From NCBI GenBank assembly GCA_010094045.1, contig ML986582.1, positions 434,001 to 498,000 of the forward strand: DNA of 64,000 nucleotides, written 5' to 3'. Positions 61,571-64,000 of the stretch are shown here, in pieces (the stretch's first letter is position 1; each line of letters begins with the position of its first letter). Below the pieces are notes generated by a model. It was given only the letters and a program-made list of their open reading frames with translations, ran no database searches and was not told the DNA's origin. The DNA comes from Lojkania enalia (lineage: Eukaryota > Ascomycota > Dothideomycetes > Pleosporales). The position numbers and the translations under genes are program-made.

Positions 61571-64000
61571 CTAGTGAGCATGTCCGTGATGGTCATCCTC
61601 ATCCTTAGTGGCAAAATCAATCTTCCATCCTTTGCTAATGGAAATCTTAGGATCCCTTACGACCGCCCAATTGGCGCTCTTGCCCGTTCCCTCCACAAAT
61701 TCAATGGGAGCCTTCCTTCTTCTCTTGCTCTCCTTCGCGCCTTCCTGGGCAACCATCACCTCGTGCTTGTGCTTCCACTCTTTGGGTACACCAACAATGA
61801 TAATCTTCTCGACCCTCACCTTTTCCATCGCCTTCAGGTAACTCTCAAGCTTGACGGTAATACGTCCCTTGTTGAGATTGGTAGACGTCATAATTTGACG
61901 TTGGCCGTCGAAGAAGAAGCGGCGGTGGATATAAGCATTCATTTGGTAGTCGAAAGTTTCACCATCGTCGAGGTAAATACTTCCCTCTGCGCTGCCGTCT
62001 TTGTTGAGAACAACCACAAGCGTAAAGGGATCATATATCATGAGGCCGGAGCTGCGGCGTGGGCGGTCGCGGCGGGGTATGATATGTCCGCCTTGCATGA
62101 GGAGCGGGATCTTTTCCAGGGGTGCGGCAATAGTATGGTGGCCTGCACCTTGATAGATGGTGTAGTCGAAGTAATCATAGTATGGCTGATCGTCGGCGAT
62201 ATAGATGGAGACGCTATCGGCACCTTCCTTCGTAACCGGCTTGGCTAGAAGACCGGTTGAGCCAATATACAGCTGATCGTCGACTGCAAAGCCAAGTTCA
62301 TCATCGGGGTGAACGTAGAAGTTGGGTCGCACAATCGGAGCGCCTGTAGTGTGAGCTTCGTGGAAAGCAGTGTACCAAGCGGGAAGAAGCGAGTATCGCA
62401 GCCGCAAGGCCTTGGTGATGATCTCGGTATAAGGAGAGCCTGGAACGTAAGGCTCGCGGCGACGAGTATCAATGTGCGCGTGTCCTCGGAAGAAGGGATA
62501 GTAGATACCAGCCTGGTACCAGCGGGTCAGAAGTTCTTTGCTTGGATTACCAAAGAAGCCCCCAACATCTGCTCCAGCGAATGGGAAGCCGGAAATTCCC
62601 TGATTGAGCACCATGGGGATCGAGGCTTCTAGATGTGACCACTCGGCAAGGTTATCGCCGGTCCACATAGCCGTGGAACGCTGGCTTCCAGAGTAAAAAG
62701 AGCGGGTAAGTACAAACGGGCGGCGGTTCTCACCCTTTTTACGCTCGATGAGAGCTTGGTAAGTAGCGTTGTGGAAAGTCATGCCGTTGATGTTGTGGAC
62801 ATCGCGATGCTCCCAGTTGTCATGATGTAGGTTATCCTTTGGCATGGTAGTCTCGGGACCATTGAAGACTGACGGCTCGTTCATGTCGTTCCAGATGAAG
62901 GTATTTGGAGCAGTTCCCTTAAAGCTGTCATACTTGAAGAGCCCTTTCCACCAAGACATAGCAGCAGGATTGAAGCAGTCGATCCACATGGAAGATCCCG
63001 GCCAGCACCATCCTTCATAATCATTGCCGTCCTTGTTCTTGACAGCTAGGCCTTTCTTCTTCATCTCATCAATAACGGGGTAATTATCAGTGTTTTTAAT
63101 ATGAGGGTCAATGATCGCCACGAGCTTCCTTTCCCGCTTGTCTAACTGCTTCTGCATCTTAATAGGGTTCGCGAAAGTCAAAGGATCCCAAGTGAAGTAC
63201 TTCTTCTCATGGGTGTACTCAATGTCAAGCCAAATGACATCGTAAGGGATGTTGAACTTGTCGAACCTACGGTCTACGTCTTTAACATCATCATCAGTGA
63301 CATAATTCCATCGGCACTGATGGTAGGCGATGGCAAAGGACTGGGGCATGGCAGTGTAGCCGGTCAGTTCACCATACTGGCGGGCCAGATCCTGAGGATT
63401 TGGGCCGAGGAAGACGAAAACATCCAAAAGACCGCTCTCCGAGATCCAATGGGTCTGGGTGTCTGTATGTCCTTTTACACCCATACTAAGCGGGTTCGCG
63501 GTGTGCTTGGTTTTAATGACGTCAATCCAGGTCTCTGCGCCGTTTAGCCAAAATATACCGACAGTCGATCCTTTGCGATGCGCTTGCATGAAGGGGATCG
63601 ATCCGTAGAGTGTCATCGGGCTGTCCAACTCGTACTCGAAGACATCGGCATTGTACAACCGATAAGGTTCGTTGTAGCAACCTTCGCCGCCCCTAGATAC
63701 CATTAGCCCGGGCCATCACATTGGGTCGATCATACCTACCTTGTGCTTTTTAGAGATAGCCGCGTAGCATGCTCAGGGATGCCGAAGACATGTTCGTAGC
63801 CTGGGAAGGAGATATCCAAAGCTATGGCCTCCGGCCCCCTTGGCTTAGTATCAGTGTTCCCACCGAAGCTTTCATCCCACCATGTGCTCTCATCTTCACC
63901 TTCTGGCTCTTCCTCTCTCTTCTCCTCTTCCTTCTTTTCCTCCTCGCCCTCCTTCTTTCCTTCCACCAGCTTCTCAATCTTCTGCCTCCAATGCTCCACA
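61571..64000 (-). CDS. Glucosidase II alpha subunit (GH31), N-terminus cut by window edge
   Basis: ER enzyme that trims the two inner glucoses of N-glycans during the calnexin cycle. Model: complement of join(61571..63692, 63740..>64000); the 47-nt intron has a gtaggt donor and tctag acceptor and keeps frame. The upstream exon carries an acidic Glu/Lys-rich insert (KKEGEEEKKEEEKREEE) then ISFPGYEHVFGIPEHAT. Catalytic landmarks: DVIWLDIEYTHEKKYF, the nucleophile motif FIWNDMNEPSVFN, TRSFYSGSQRSTAMWTGDN, GADVGGFFGNP and FFRGHAHIDTRRREPY, all as in GH31 glucosidase II. The C-terminus ends DDHHGHAH before TAG. The signal peptide lies outside the window. Confidence 0.96.

Overview
The window is nuclear DNA of a filamentous ascomycete (Pezizomycotina). 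The evidence is the short 45-70 nt introns with fungal donor and branch signals, long Ser/Pro-rich linkers, and a conserved euascomycete gene set (KDM5/Lid2, SLX1, SYG1, CipC, PPX1, Ulp2, 4EHP-type eIF4E, Glc8, Lap4, glucosidase II). Leotiomycetes is my guess for the class, but nothing here proves it. Gene models were assembled by hand from frame continuity, splice signals and family motifs. In every multi-exon model the exon lengths add to whole codons, or to a whole-codon partial at a window edge.

Layout. 1-7.1 kb: KDM5 histone demethylase (minus, cut by the left edge), SLX1 nuclease (plus) and thymidylate kinase (minus, ending 30 bp from SLX1). 8.15-9.28 kb: a decayed ankyrin-repeat plus deaminase-like gene. 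9.8-13.4 kb: nine-exon SYG1/XPR1-type SPX-EXS phosphate transporter (minus). 13.8-14.3 kb: CipC-like stress protein. 15.1-15.9 kb: a thioesterase-fold protein lacking its catalytic Ser and His. 16.3-17.6 kb: exopolyphosphatase. 19.6-25.1 kb: a 1756-aa RasGAP-like protein. 26.2-28.9 kb: an acidic protein with clathrin-adaptor ear-like motifs. 29.7-34.0 kb: accessory segment with a gene relic, a metallo-beta-lactamase gene broken by one stop codon, and an intact cytochrome P450. 34.0-38.5 kb: AT-rich gene desert full of degenerate short repeats. 38.5-40.7 kb: PQ-loop (Any1-like) protein and gamma-glutamylcyclotransferase, divergent. 41.3-47.6 kb: Ulp2 SUMO protease and eIF4E (both minus). 49.3-53.0 kb: Glc8/inhibitor-2 and Lap4-type aminopeptidase (both plus). 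53.6 kb: small coiled-coil protein. 54.9-57.1 kb: secreted acidic protein with an EGF-like C-terminus. 57.1-61.6 kb: second AT-rich desert. 61.6-64.0 kb: glucosidase II alpha subunit (minus, cut by the right edge).

Most genes are unlinked housekeeping functions: chromatin, DNA repair and dTTP synthesis, phosphate and polyphosphate handling, SUMO removal, translation, vacuolar proteolysis and ER quality control. SYG1 and PPX1, both of phosphate metabolism, lie 3 kb apart. The unusual content sits in AT-rich accessory islands where genes decay, largely through C-to-T or G-to-A changes at CpA/TpG of the kind expected from repeat-induced point mutation. The most interesting items are the ankyrin-deaminase relic, the singly broken metallo-beta-lactamase gene, the TTTTTAGAA repeat field at 35-38 kb, two 51-nt GC-AG introns, and the thioesterase-fold pseudoenzyme. 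I saw no complete transposon, tRNA, rRNA or CRISPR array.
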